DNA from: Nemertoderma westbladi
Taxonomy: Eukaryota > Xenacoelomorpha > Nemertodermatida > Nemertodermatidae
Reading direction: 5' to 3'
DNA length: 64,000 bases
Assembly (NCBI GenBank): GCA_032718475.1
Contig: JAUCBJ010001929.1
Coordinates: 1 to 64,000, forward strand
Part shown: positions 23,325 to 34,646 of the stretch, piece by piece
Position numbering within the stretch: the stretch's first letter is position 1
Layout of the letters: each line of letters opens with the position of its first letter
Made by a program: the position numbers and the translations under genes
The notes under the pieces: generated by a model
Told to the model about the DNA's origin: nothing
Databases searched by the model: none
Seen by the model: only the letters and a program-made list of their open reading frames with translations

Positions 23325-25651
23325 TAGTGACCTGTTCCGAGACACCGGAAGCATCCTCGGTGTTTCATTATCGTCTCGAAGCGTGGAACGAGTTCAGCAA
23401 ACTGGAACTTTCTGCAGAATTCCACCTTATGTTTCTCTCCGCAGAAGAGACATAGAAGGGAGGTTGTGGTGCCTTCCCTTTCGGGTGCCCAATTCGCTAG
23501 ATAACACGCCCATTCCTCGGCTGATGTCGGTTCCTCGTAGTCCTCGTCGTCAGAATCCTCGGCCATGGTGATGGCCATCGTACTCACCGGAGGGGGACGG
23601 AATCTCGGTTTCGGAGTGGGTGCCCTGCTCCTAGAGTTGTTCTCTATTCCGTCTAACTTGGAGAGACTTTGTTTGGAGAACATCGAGTCATTCATGGCTT
23701 CAGAGATATCTAGGAATGCCGACATTTTGAGGAAACTGGGATCCCGATCTGGGTGTCTGCATCGGAGATCTACGCATTTATATGCTCATTTGCTTTGCAG
23801 CCATCCGGGGAACTTTTGGGCAATCTGTCGGAGGTTTAAAATGTTGTTTACTTGTTCCTCCTTGTTTAATGGTTTTAAAGTGTAGTAGGCATCTTTCATA
23901 GAGTCTGAGAACTCTTGGATATTCTGTGGGTCCCCTAGGGATCCAGCGTCCTGTATCAGTTTCTCGAGCGTCTTATTAATTATAGTTCCAATGTTTCCGT
24001 ATCTTTTATCTAGAGTTTTCCATGCGTCGTGGTACGCTTCGTGAGATCCTCCTTCGAAACATTTAATGATTCGACGTGGTTTGTCGCCCAGGTATTGGGA
24101 TAAATATACCAGTTTTTGTGCATCGGTTATATCCGTTGACCCGATCTGAGCGAAGAACCATTTCTTAAATCCGAGGTAATCGACGGGGTCTCCCTCGAAG
24201 GTGCGGATCTCCATCTTGGGCATAGCCAGGCGGTTTTCCAAGGCTCGGATGATGCCGACGTCGTCTGAACTGGAATGACTAGGAGGATTGTAATTACCAA
24301 CACTCTCTCCCATGCACGATGGATCGATGAGAGGTAGAGTTTTAATGATGACGCGGTTACGGATTTTTGGTGTGGATGTGAACAGACTGTTGGATCGAGG
24401 GGTGGCATCCCGTTCCGAGTCCTTTTCAGGCTCGTACTGGGGAGCGCTCGGTGCCGTGGGATTGGATGGGAAATAAGGTTCCTCATTTTTAAGCGTAGCC
24501 GGTGGGGGGTGGAATACCGGTGCTTGTGCCGATAACGCGGACCGTATGGTTGGCAGAAACTCAGGTTTCGGGGGTTCCGCAGCTGGTGGTGTAAATGACT
24601 TTTCTAACTCCGGGACCGGAATTGGTTCATAGTCCTGTTCTATACCCCTTTCCCAGTCCTCGTATAGTTGAAGGTCCCATTCTATGAGGGCAGCTTCGTA
24701 GTCTGCGAGTTTGGCAATATCCGCGTTCTTCTTGTGAATAAGAATCGCTTGGGCCTTGGTGTTCCGTTTACGCATTTCGGCCTCTTGTTTACGTATTTCG
24801 GCCTGTTGTTCGGCCTCTCGTTTACATAGTTCGGCCCGTTGTTCGGCCTCTTGTTTATTCCTTTCGGCCTGTTGTTCGGCCTCTTGTTTATTCCTTTCGG
24901 CCTGTTGTTCGGCCTCTTGTTTATTCCTTTCGGCCTTGTTGTTTATGTTTTTCGGCCTCTATTTCGGCCTCTTGCTTTTGTCGTTCGGCCTCTATTTCGG
25001 CCTCTTGTTTATGTCTTTCCTCCGCCAGTGCATCCTGTTCAATCTGCAGTTGGACATATTCGTCTTCCATTCGAGCTTTAAGGGCCAATGCCCTCTGTTC
25101 TCGTAGCTGATCTCGGAGTGGTTGACCCCCTTGAGAACTGCGCGCTGAACCAGATATCTCGCTCCTAGCGCTGGAGTGCTAGTGCCTCGAGGACCCAGTT
25201 CTTTTTCGCTGAACCACGGTCCTGGTTCCGGAGGTCTGTACCGATTCTGCGTACGCCCTTTCAGTTGTTTATAATACTGTTCCTCGTAGCCTCTTACGAG
25301 GCTGAGTGTCCTCCGATGTTGCTTGCGGAACTGCTTGCGGTTGCTTGTGACGTGTTCTTCGAGTCTGGGGTAGTTTCCCAGATCGGTTGTGGGAATGAGT
25401 TCCTGATATGCCTGTATCATCCTTTCATATCGTTGTAAGATACTTCGGATATTCTGTAATTGAGTCTGTATATCGCTGAGGGGGGTCTCGGCTCCCTTTA
25501 GTTGTTTCTCGATGCAGTGGTATGCTCGAGTCACTCCGCCTTTGAGAGCTCCCAGTCGACGGGCCATGTTCTTCACATTCGGTACTTCTTCGGTTTCCGA
25601 GTCTGTGTGGGGGTCCATTTCATCAGTATCGGAGACGTTATTCGTCGTCAT
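23325..25651 (-). pseudogene. gag: BEL/Pao gag, C-terminally truncated, with repeat-built coiled coil
   Basis: ATG at 25651. The N-terminal ~165 residues are acidic then helical. From about 25040 to 24780 a tandem of about 33 bp encodes EAEQQAERNKQ-type repeats, a coiled coil. The BEL gag core (DUF1759) follows: IRTFEGDPVDYLGFKKWF (about 24205-24150), LVYLSQYLGDKPRRIIKCF, LDKRYGNIGTIINKTLEKL. Then an acidic linker and CLFCGEKHKVEFC plus CFRCLGTGHYVG, after which the gene runs into the LTR. Frame changes lie near 25140-25090, near 24950 and between 23790 and 23725. Frames are otherwise long, so the damage looks recent. Confidence 0.8.
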
Positions 25652-25839
25652 TCTAGCGCCTCGTTGATTGCCAGATATGCGATATCGTAAAATAGTTCTT
25701 CGTAGGTCTCGTATTCAGCCTGGACTACCCGAACGGTAATCCTGAATCGTCCAACGTTCGTTCCTTGTACTTCAACTTCGACGTGCCAGATTCCTGGCTC
25801 AACTTGGATTATATCAATAGGTGTGATCGATACTTCCAT
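25648..25839 (-). CDS. Small ORF overlapping the gag start (63 aa, unknown)
   Basis: ATG at 25839, stop overlapping the gag ATG in an ATGA arrangement at 25648-25651, which would suit termination-reinitiation. The product alternates polar and hydrophobic residues (GIWHVEVEVQGTNVGRFRIT) as in a beta-rich domain and ends acidic. No family recognised. It lies between the 5' LTR and gag and is open in a copy whose gag is otherwise damaged. It could be a remnant of an N-terminal gag extension. Confidence 0.45.
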   Translation of the reverse strand: MEVSITPIDIIQVEPGIWHVEVEVQGTNVGRFRITVRVVQAEYETYEELFYDIAYLAINEALE

Positions 25840-25860
25840 TCCCTGTTAACGACTCTCTAT

Positions 25861-26070
25861 TTATGATCTGCCGACTACGAGTTTTTTAGTTCGAGTTTGT
25901 AATTTGATTGAACCACGACTTTGTCTTAAATCAAATACCAGAGTTTCCTCGTAGTGGGTGCTGGGTAAGCACGGAGAGAGTTTGAAGAGTACTGTAGAAT
26001 TCCCAACTTCCACCAGTTGAAGTTGGCCGCGTCTTATTCTCAATTTTGTTGCCGTTATTCCCGACACCAT
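25861..26070 (-). CDS. Small ORF starting inside the 5' LTR (69 aa, unknown)
   Basis: ATG at 26070 lies within the 5' LTR, about 22 bases before its end, and the frame crosses the place of the primer-binding site into the leader. The product is basic with beta-like spacing (RRGQLQLVEVGNSTVLFKL) and a basic end (KLQTRTKKLVVGRS). The stop is 21 bases before the ATG of the next small ORF. The same LTR ATG in the 3' LTR reads into flanking DNA. No family recognised; the frame may be fortuitous. Confidence 0.35.
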   Translation of the reverse strand: MVSGITATKLRIRRGQLQLVEVGNSTVLFKLSPCLPSTHYEETLVFDLRQSRGSIKLQTRTKKLVVGRS

Positions 26071-26230
26071 GGGGGAAAACGCCGATGCTGGAGGCTGAAC
26101 TTTTAAACCACGGAATTCCGGCCAGTCACCGGATATTGGAAGTGGAGAAGGAATACTTTCTTAAATGCAAGATTGCGGTTGAGAAAAAGTTGCATTGGTT
26201 GGATATAATCTTTAATGTAACTTCCCTACG
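26048..26230 (-). repeat. 5' LTR of the gag-only BEL element
   Basis: 183 bp, almost identical to 23142-23324. On the - strand it is followed by AAAATTGAGAATAAGACGCG, where a primer-binding site would be expected; no matching tRNA was identified. Confidence 0.85.
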
Positions 26231-26459
26231 GTTGAATCTTGTACATTGAACACCAAATAATGCAGCTCTTTCTAAAGTTGAACCCTGATTGAGAATAAGT
26301 TGAGCTTCCCCACACCAATATACACCAAATATTCACAATAATATACGACAATATAAATTCCTACAGTACATTATTTAATTACCCAATGTTCGCTTTAGAT
26401 TTTAACCTAACTAATGTTCCCCATTTTCCCTCAGTCCTAGTCTCGGTACCGTAGTGTCG

Positions 26460-26765
26460 GTGTCGGTTGACCCAGTTGCGTGTCGGTCCCACCCTTCCCG
26501 AACCCCGAAGGGATCGGTCATCAGGAAATCGGTACGGCTTGGCTAAGGGTTGGTCAAGTCAGTAGACCCGGTTGCTTGTCCATCCCACCCTCCCCGAACC
26601 CCGAAGGGATCGGTCATCATGAAAGCGGTACGGCTTGGCTAGGGGTCTGTCAAGTCGGTGGACCCGTTTGCATGTCCGTCCCACCCTTCCCGAACCCCGA
26701 AGGGATCGGTCATCAGGAAAGCGGTATGGCTTGGCAAGGGGTCTGTCAGCCCGTCGTGAGCCCCT
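26460..26765. repeat. Tandem array, about three copies of a ~110-bp unit
   Basis: Units share CGAACCCCGAAGGGATCGGT (at about 26500, 26595 and 26693), then TACGGCTTGGCTA and a GTCGGTAGACCC-like start. The ORF through it is a product of the repeat. GC content is clearly higher than the surroundings. Confidence 0.8.
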
Positions 26766-26779
26766 ACGGTTGGTAGTTT

Positions 26780-27065
26780 CCCGAGTCCTTATTCAGGCTC
26801 GTACTAACGCCAGTCATGGAACCCACTACAGGAAGGCAGTCCTCGTCGAACCCTTCCTCCGTTAGTCGGTCGACCCATCGCAAGTCCCTGGCGTTGTCGG
26901 CAAGCTTTCCGAGTCCTTATTCAGGCTCGTAATAACTGCCGGCGACCAGAGACCGCTAAGGATCTGTCTGTCGGTTCCCATCGCAAATCCCTGACACAAG
27001 CAGCAGACTTTCCGAGTCCTTATTCAGGTTCGTAATAACTGCTGTTGGCCAGGGACCACTAAGGG
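26780..27065. repeat. Second tandem array, three copies of a ~100-120-bp unit
   Basis: Each unit contains CGAGTCCTTATTCAGGCTCG (about 26785, 26910, 27011), itself a short hairpin (CGAG...CTCG), then TAATAACTGC and a CAGGGACCACTAAGG-like stretch. It is adjacent to the previous array but unrelated in sequence. Confidence 0.75.
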
Positions 27066-28020
27066 CAGTCCTTGTCCCTAGGCCTAACGAGTTACCAAAT
27101 CCACCTCTACAGGCAGCAGGTAGTTGGCTAGGCCTAATCGTATTCAGGCAAACCTGAGTACTGCTTAACTTTGCCTCCCACCCCTGGCCCTTAAATATCT
27201 GACATGAGTCCCGTACCCCGTAAGTCGCACCAATATTCGCCCGTAAATCGCCCCCAGTCCATTGAATGTGCCCAAATTCCATGTTCCCGCAGTATTGATA
27301 TTGGAATATTCATTTCAAATAAATCCAAAAAATATTCAACTCGCGTTAAGAAAAGTTGAAATACCGCAAACAAGGGCCATCATCAGAGTAATGCAATGCC
27401 TAAAATCAAAACTGTTATAGGTGATACTGGTAATACTGAATTACATACCAGAGCTGGCGATTGTGATTGGTGGGATTGAATTGAATCATAAATAAAATTA
27501 GTAAAAGTATTAATTAATAATATTGTTTATACTGTAGCAATATTAGTAATATTGCAAGACTGCCATATACTGTATTTGGTCGGTAAAAACAAATAGTTTT
27601 ACTTGGTTACACCCCCAAACATTTTCTCTAAATTGGCCCCGGGATAAATGTTGCATCCCCACAGTAGGTGAGTGACCTGTACCCCTGTGCGTGCAGTGCA
27701 GTGTGCAGCGTCTGACGTCCCTGCAGGGTACTGTACAGTAGAGAAGTTGGAATTGAGATTTTCTCGATATTGTACATCTTATTGCTTAAATGAGTAATGG
27801 CCCCGTATGAACAGCCCACGTATTTTGCTTGCGTATTTATCATTTTGATGACAACAAAGACAACAAAGAACGGATTCTTAGTTTGGAAAACCTATTCGGA
27901 TTCAGGCATTACTGCCATCATAGTACAGTAGTATTATACTACAAAGTCAATCTAACTGCCTGACTGCTGAACTGGAAATTTAAAATTCTGATACTTACGG
28001 TAACGATAACCGATGATACC
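27066..28020. other. Region without recognised genes
   Basis: Only short ORFs on either strand, none with family features. It becomes AT-rich after 27300. Confidence 0.35.
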
Positions 28021-28037
28021 GGTAGCATATATTAATT

Positions 28038-30308
28038 ATGGCCTCTGGAAATTCCCACAACATATACAATAACCTTGATGACTCTATGGATATCCTGCGA
28101 AACGAAATTCATGATGAGAAAGCCAGTGTGACAGATAGCCTTAATATCCTTGATTCTTTAATAAAGGATAAGTTGTTTGACGGTTTGTATAAAGCCTTTA
28201 TATCAACCTATAGCAAGCTGTATAACGAGTCCTTCCCTATTAAGCGCATTAAAATCTCCAACCCTAAAACCCCATGGATTCCTGAAAATTTGTTACATTG
28301 TATACATAAAAAGAATAGACTCTACCGACAGTGGTTGAATAAACGTTCATTAGCGAGTAGAGAAAAATTTACTACCTATCGTAATGTACTAAGAAACATT
28401 ATTAGAACCGCAAAAGTAAAATATTTTCAAAATGCCCTTGACGGTAAAAAACAAACGATAAGACAATTATGGCAATCTATAAATTTACTAATCAATCGTA
28501 AAATATCAAAAAATTCTGCTCCCCGACTTATTATTCACAATTCTCAATCTGAAACTGAACCTCGTAAAATAGCATCAGCATTTAATAACTATTATGCCAA
28601 TGTTGGAAAAAATCTTGAATCAAAAATTCCAACTGTATCTCAATGCCCTTTACAATATTTATCTTCACCCTCTAAACCTAATCGTCTTATTGAATTTCAG
28701 GAAGTCTCAATATCAGATATTTTACTTACTGCAAATAATTTGAAAGCCAAGACTAGCCCTGGGCATGATGACATCAACGCCACTGTTGCTATGCCATCCC
28801 TGTCTGCTATAATCAAACCCATTACCTATATAATCAACTCCTCCCTTCGCACTGGAATAGTTCCCGATGATCTCAAAATCGCAAAAGTAATTCCAGTATT
28901 TAAAGCTAACGATGCCACTTCCCCTATAAACTATCGACCAATTTCAGTTCTCCCATTTTTTTCAAAGCTTTTAGAGAAAGTGGTACAAAATCAACTTTTA
29001 GAATACTTAGAACTTCAAGACATATTATCCCACTCACAATTTGGTTTTCGGTTGAACAGATTTACTGAATTAGCATGACTAACTCTTTTGGATAAAATTA
29101 CTTCACATATTGATAAAAAAAATATAGCATTAGCAGTATCAATTGACCTTTCTAAGGCCTTTGATACTGTTAACCATAATATTTTACTAAAAAAATTGAA
29201 ACATTATGGGATCAATGGAACTGCTTTGAAATGGTTTGAAAATTATTTGCAGGATCGAAAACAGTTTGTTGTCATTGACGGCAAAAGATCTGATTTAGTA
29301 AACATAGAATATGGTGTTCCGCAGGGATCTGTATTAGGGCCTCTGTTATTCTTGCTGTATTGCAATGACTTAACCAATATATCCCGTATTTTAAATTTCA
29401 TACTTTTTGCTGATGACACCAACATTGTAAATGGTGACGCTAACATCTCCAACCTTATTAGAAATACAAACATTGAACTCGAAAAAATTAATCAGTGGTT
29501 TTGTGCAAATCGATTATCTTTAAATTTAGATAAAACCAATTTCATTCTTTTCCAACCAGGTAACAAAGCGATATCGCCAGGTGAATCATTATCTATTAAT
29601 AACGTACAAATACAACAGGTCAAATATGCCAAATTTTTGGGAGTAATAATTGATGAAAAATTTAATTGGAAACACCACTTTTATAAAATAAATAATAAAA
29701 TTTGTAAGAACATAGGTGTTATCAATAGGATCAAATCTTTTGCATCTATTGAAGCATTATCACATTTGTATTATGCACTAATCCATCCCTATTTGTTTTA
29801 TTGTACATCGGTATGGGGAAAGTCAACCCTGGACATATCCAATCACCCACCTACTAATCCACTGCCTCACCCTCGGCAAAGGCGAAAAAAACGAAAGAAA
29901 ATAAGTACATCGGATTCTCCCCGTATCTCAATTGCAACTCTGCATAAGAAGCAACAGAAAGTCCAAAATATTATAAATCGACGTGACCATTCATTTGCAC
30001 CATTATCATTAGGTAAAATCTTTATCTTTCAAATTGCATTGATTTCCTACAAGTATGTCAATGGTTTACTTCCCTGTGGTGTTTTTCCTTCCCTCCTCAC
30101 ACCGGTTTCATCTATACATAATCATCAAACCAGAAACGCCCAATTTCAAAATTGCTTTCGATTTCGTAATTCAAGTAGAGTTCGTGAACAATCTATTTAC
30201 TCCGTTTCGCCAATAATATGGAACAGTTTACCACTTATAGTGCGACAGTCAAATAGCATAGGTAGTTTTAAAAATAGGTTGAAAAATTACATTTTAAATT
30301 CAAATTAA
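28038..30308 (+). pseudogene. 5'-truncated LINE ORF2 with reverse transcriptase, one in-frame stop
   Basis: A single frame from ATG 28038 to 30308 is broken only by a TGA at 29076-29078. It contains the linker region (TPWIPENLLHCIHKKNRLYR, AFNNYYANVGKNLESKIP) and all RT blocks: INYRPISVLPFFSKLLEK, QFGFRLN, SIDLSKAFDTVNH (block A), GVPQGSVLGPLLF (block B), FILFADDTN (catalytic pair), LSLNLDKTNF and AKFLGVIID. The N-terminal zinc finger and endonuclease are missing, as expected for 5' truncation, so the ATG is probably not an original start. The sequence is related to but distinct from the intact ORF2 at 59954-63244 (Jockey/CR1 group). A hairpin-like 3' UTR follows. Confidence 0.9.
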
Positions 30309-30600
30309 TAAATCTTATATTTTGCTTTATTGTCCAAATAACTGTAACATTTCTTAGTATTTGTATTTACTTATACTGTATTTGTATACTATACTGTATG
30401 TATTTACTTGTATTTACAATTATATAGTTATAGTAGTTGTAGAATAGTGTGTTTATGTTGTGTATGGTGGTTGAAATAATAGGATCTCCTGTGTCAGCCA
30501 CCATTCACACATAATGCTTAACTGGTAATATTATTATCTCATTACTTCCTATAGCATGCATTGTGTGTGAAAAATTGTTATCGAAAAATAGAAAATAGAA
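30309..30600 (+). other. Probable LINE 3' UTR with hairpin
   Basis: About 300 bp AT-rich tail. At 30465-30506 ATGGTGGTTGA pairs with TCAGCCACCAT around a ~20-base loop. Such 3' hairpins are used by several LINE RTs for template recognition; whether this one is used is inference. The tail fades into A-rich sequence at about 30583-30600. Confidence 0.4.
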
Positions 30601-30979
30601 ATCATTAATGAATTTGGTGCATCAAGAGCCCATTATGGGGTGACGGCCTAACACATTTAGTGATTGATGATGAAGTTAGACCAGATAATCGAATTACAAG
30701 TTTAGTGGAGTAAAGGAATGCAAAGCACAAGTACAAAAATCCACATGGGCGCCATTGTCTCTCATTACAACGTACAGGTGGACTATGTAAACAGATTTGT
30801 TATTGTCATTAAATGGTAACCCATAGAAATTCAATTTTCCTAAGTAAATCGAATAGATACTATTTCATCTCTTATGTAAATTTCATACTGGTATTACGAT
30901 AACATCTTTTACTGTAATTTTATGTCTTTTTGTTTTATTGTATTGATAAGAGCGTATTTGCTTTTAAGCTTTCATAGAC

Positions 30980-32460
30980 ATTTGTATGCCAAAACCGTAC
31001 TATCTCAGAGTTAGTCTGTTTTGGCATGTATAAATTTGTTGTTTAACCTGAAGTTCTAGGCATTCTTATATGCCAAAACAGACTATCTCAGATATGGTTA
31101 GAAAACAAAAATATTCCGAAGGCATATGGGTTTTCGAGGTCTCTGATCACGTTGAAACTTGTTAATAATATTTCTCGTACGTCAAACGTCATTTTTGGGG
31201 CCATTCTGATACACGAGGATGAAAAGTAGATTTAGCAAATATTTCATACGGTTAAATTTTGCCTTTGTTTGTGTAATAATGGTTTTCAAGGTCGCTGATT
31301 GTGATACAACTACTCTTTAAAAATCTTTAGTGGTAATGAAACTTTCGTTTTTAGTGCTTCTATGGTGGGACGAAAAATGCAACTGTAGCATAAAACTTAC
31401 AAATGCCAAAAGTTGAATTTGGTTGGATAATATGATATTTTTGAGTCTCATATTCGTGATCAGCTTCTCAGAAAACCCCTAAATAAATGTCATGAAATAA
31501 GGTTGATTTGGTAATGATTTTGGATTAACAAATTTGTTCTACATTTATATTTTTCATGCCGCACATTGACACATTTCTAAAAATTCCACAATCAACAAGG
31601 TACGATATATTTCAGTGTCATATTCGTGATCAGCACTCCAAAAAAATAAAACATTTCAATAAAGGTCATGAAATTGGCTTGATTTTATGCTGAATTTTCA
31701 TTATCATGTCATTACTCATCATCATTACTTGTTTTTTCGTGCCCCAGGGGGCACATTCAAAATTACAAAAAATGTTCTCGAATGTTAAATTTGAGTTCTA
31801 CAATCGTCATTAACATCCAAAAAAACGCGATATATCGCAAATAAATTTATTTTAGTTAGTCATAAAAACTTTTGAAAATTTTAGGACGAAAAATACTGGA
31901 GATCGGTGCCAGAAAGGTACTATGGCACGAAAACTAACATACTGAAGCTACTGTATATAAATGGCTTTTGCGATGTTGGATAGCGCATTAAATTTATGAA
32001 ACTAGTAAAACTAGGTATAGTAAAAGCATAATTGTAGGGTATAAGGTAAGTATATAGTCATTAGTGTATTGTAGATCATAGAGATAGACTGTTTTGGCAA
32101 ATACAACTGAATAATTATTAGATATTAAATCCAACGGAATACAAGTAGACAGAATACAAAGATAAAATAGAATACACAGATAGAATAGAATACACAAATA
32201 GACGGTTTCGGCATAAAGGAAACAATAAATCCAAACTTAATGTTTAATCCCAAATCAATCTAAGTAAAGATAGATGGTTTTGGGATTTCCTATTATTGAC
32301 ACATGTTGAGATAGACGGTTTTGGCAAAAATATAACTCCTTAGGACTTCATGATTACGTCTTAAGACTTGGCTAGAAAGATGCGCCTCGTTTTTCTGATT
32401 CCAAATATATGCAATTGTCATTTTTCTAAAAAATTTAGTTAGACGGTTTTGGCATGTAAG
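30980..32460. repeat. Dispersed 19-20 bp motif, eight half-sites, and diverged tandem repeats
   Basis: The motif GAGATAGACGGTTTTGGCA or its complement appears at 30987-31006 (-), 31006-31025 (+), 31071-31090 (-), 32081-32099, about 32196-32213, about 32268-32286, 32308-32327 and 32437-32456 (all +). The first two form an inverted pair. Between them, 31130-31830 holds diverged direct repeats of about 170 bp around TCATATTCGTGATCAGC (31448, 31617). There are no coding regions in 30601-33338 otherwise. Confidence 0.6.
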
Positions 32461-33338
32461 GGCCGAGTAGTTGGTACCGGTACTACCCTGTAACCAGACC
32501 ACACTGTAAAATCACAGCTAAAAAGAGGGACCTCTTTATATCGAAACCGGAATTCCCTAAGCCAGTAAACGTGGGTAAACTAGGCGAACCTCTGGTAACC
32601 CATGAACTAAACGGACTCAACCTGAACTTGAAGTCAATGTCATTGTCATTGTAAAAAAAAGCAAGAGGCAAGAGGAGGCCAATGCGATAAGTAGTTGTAT
32701 TTACTTTACAAGATTGGTATTGATATACTCGGCTATTATACAGTGATTATATGAAGTTTCAACACTAACTTGTTAATTATTTGGCCACATACAGTCTAAA
32801 TCTCTTCAATCATGAACATTGTCCATCGGAAATGGATTTTATGATCAGAAGAACTCCATAAACGAAATTTTAATTAGCTATAATATAGTTATAGTATATT
32901 ATAGTTAGCTATATTTTTGACAAACAGAGAATTTAGATTTTCTTCGATTTAAAAACTTATCGAGCATTTAAATCAAAATTACTATTATAATAAAATAGTA
33001 GAATATAAGAAGAGCAGAATATCTCATTAAATCTATACCCTCCCCTATAGCACCTTTTATTAATCAATCAAGTTGTACGGTAATTTAAATATCATAAAAT
33101 CTAATATTATGTATGGTAGATCAAACGTCATAAAGTAGATAGATATTATATAATATCTATATTAAAATTAAAATATGTTAGTTGTTACCATAATAAAGTT
33201 ATATATTAACTTATCAAAACTATATCTATATTCTATTATTAACTGACTGTGCAAAACATTTATAACATTTCATATCGAATTCTTATTATATTATAATAAT
33301 TACCAAAAATCAGTCGCAGTCGCAGTCGCCGTCGTACA

Positions 33339-33551
33339 ATGAAAACCACCACCAACCACTCTACTCCATCCAAACCACCACCTAATCCATATTATACCAC
33401 AAACTTATTCCTCAGACTCACATATTGCTTTCTACTTCCCTTCATATCTATTGCTAGAAAACGAAAATTAGTTAAAGAGGATTTCTATGATAATTTACCG
33501 AAAGAGAAAGCAGAAAATATTCACAAAGAATTCCAAACAATCTGGGACCAG
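33339..33551 (+). CDS. ABCC4-like: ABCC4/MRP4-like transporter, exon 1
   Basis: ATG 33339, 71 codons, ending at CAG followed by a consensus donor GTAAGT (33552). The peptide matches the cytosolic N-terminus of short MRPs that lack TMD0: NPYYTTNLFLRLTYCFLLPF (NP..xANxFSRLxFxWxxP-like segment), then RKRKLVKEDFYDNLPKEKAE and FQTIWDQ. The exon ends in phase 0. The next expected residues (start of TMD1) were not found downstream; the following intron is filled with retroelements up to the exon at about 46495. The 5' UTR contains CAGTCGCAGTCGCAGTCGCC just ahead of the start. ABCC4 orthology is inferred from the whole-gene match. Confidence 0.8.
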
Positions 33552-33749
33552 GTAAGTCTAGAATCTATCTCCCCTTCATATAAATAACTACTTATATCAT
33601 TGTGTGTAACAGGCAATAGATTTGTATTTTCTATTACCATTTCACATATTTTTTTTGTATGATAGCGATTGGCCACGATAAAACATTCGTCGGTTAATAC
33701 AATTATACGTAGGGCTCCAACATGTGATGTGCTGTACAATCTTTTCAAA

Positions 33750-34240
33750 TTAGGCTTCTGTCAGATGAATGGACGATTTGACCGTGATGTGGACAGGGCG
33801 CTTACAAGCTGACCTGGACCCGTGTACACACATATGGGCGGCCACAGCAGCACAAAGTTCAGTTCTCGCCGAACGCAATTCATGCACTCGCTGTACCGTA
33901 TCTCGCTGCGTTCCAATAACTTGGAAGCGAGTTGCTTCCAGCGTAGAGGAAGGTGAGATACCCCCCAACGCAGAGAAGATGAGTGGTGTAAATGTGGCGT
34001 GCTCGACCTCTCCGATCCGTTCGAGATACATATTGCGCTTCAAATTTTCGTGGAACAGATGGGTGGCTTCGAGATTCATAGCTGCGTTCGTTGGGGTGAG
34101 TGGGTTGAAAACGGAGACGTCGATATACGTCTTCTGGTTGCGATTCCCCCAGAAACTGGAAACCAAAACGTCCAGCCGGAACAGGTATTCTGGTATTGGT
34201 AGGTAGTTAATCGACCATTGAATTGCACCACAGTTGTGTC
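33750..34240 (-). pseudogene. C-terminal fragment of a GxTQGDPLAM-type RT gene
   Basis: Read on the - strand: FWGNRNQKTYIDVSVFNPLT, then MYLERIGEVEHATFTPLIFS and ALGGI, and, after a shift in similarity, MCVHGSRSACKRP. The xDVxVFNP and EVEHxTFTPLxFSxxGG blocks are the conserved C-terminal region of the RT family whose N-terminal two thirds is at 4390-5809 and 19221-19600. It lies about 200 bp into the first ABCC intron, antisense to the gene. No intact RT core accompanies it. Confidence 0.75.
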
Positions 34241-34379
34241 TATGTCGCTGAATATATGATATTGAAGCTTCCTGAACTAGACAACAGTTCTGGCCCAGTT
34301 GAACTTAACATCGAATTTGTAAACCAATTGTCAAGGGGGTGTTTGGTTGTTCCCTGTTGTGACATTGTATTCTAGGTTA

Positions 34380-34640
34380 CTGCGTCTTCTGTAAGGCTTG
34401 AAAACGCTTTGCCTGGGATACTAAAGTGCTACAAGCAGTTATCAATGGTGAGGTCAGTGTTCTTTAAGATGCGTCTCAAGAAAGTCATGGGCTGTCCACC
34501 ATGCTTATTCACTCCATGAGGCTGCCAAAGCACAAGATTATACAGTGGCTGGTCCTCATGGTAAAAGCAATGTCCTGCAAAGCGGAGGCGATTTTGTTCT
34601 AGTGTCAAGCTTGGGGGAACCAATGAGACACCTCCAATGT
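34380..34640 (-). pseudogene. C-terminal piece of an RTE-like LINE ORF2 (continues 35968-36745)
   Basis: LEQNRLRFAGHCFYHEDQP, LVLWQPHG and a short C-terminal tail match the end of RTE/endonuclease-RT proteins in which RRLRFAGH follows the TRMLR block. It is the downstream half of the piece at 35968-36745, separated by an inserted LINE. Confidence 0.75.
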
Positions 34641-34646
34641 TATATA

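Larger units (their letters stand above)
23142..26230 (-). mobile_element. Compact gag-only BEL/Pao element with 183-bp LTRs
   Basis: Direct repeats 23142-23324 and 26048-26230 are 183 bp each and differ at two positions by eye. Read on the - strand the 5' LTR is 26048-26230. Between them lie two small ORFs and gag; no protease, RT or integrase. The internal region ends inside a gag zinc knuckle directly at the 3' LTR, so pol was lost by deletion. The LTR ends are not the usual TG..CA; CAACCG occurs just outside both ends if the LTR is trimmed slightly, a possible target duplication. Small size, young LTRs and a retained gag fit a TR-GAG type non-autonomous element (inference). Confidence 0.8.

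Noticed and set aside
24756-25106. Leu/Phe/Cys-rich + strand ORFs
   Set aside because: Antisense of the EAEQQAERNKQ repeat in gag on the - strand.
33769-34206. 145-codon + strand ORF in the first ABCC intron
   Set aside because: Antisense of the xDVxVFNP fragment, which has clear family blocks on the - strand; it does not match the missing ABCC exons.
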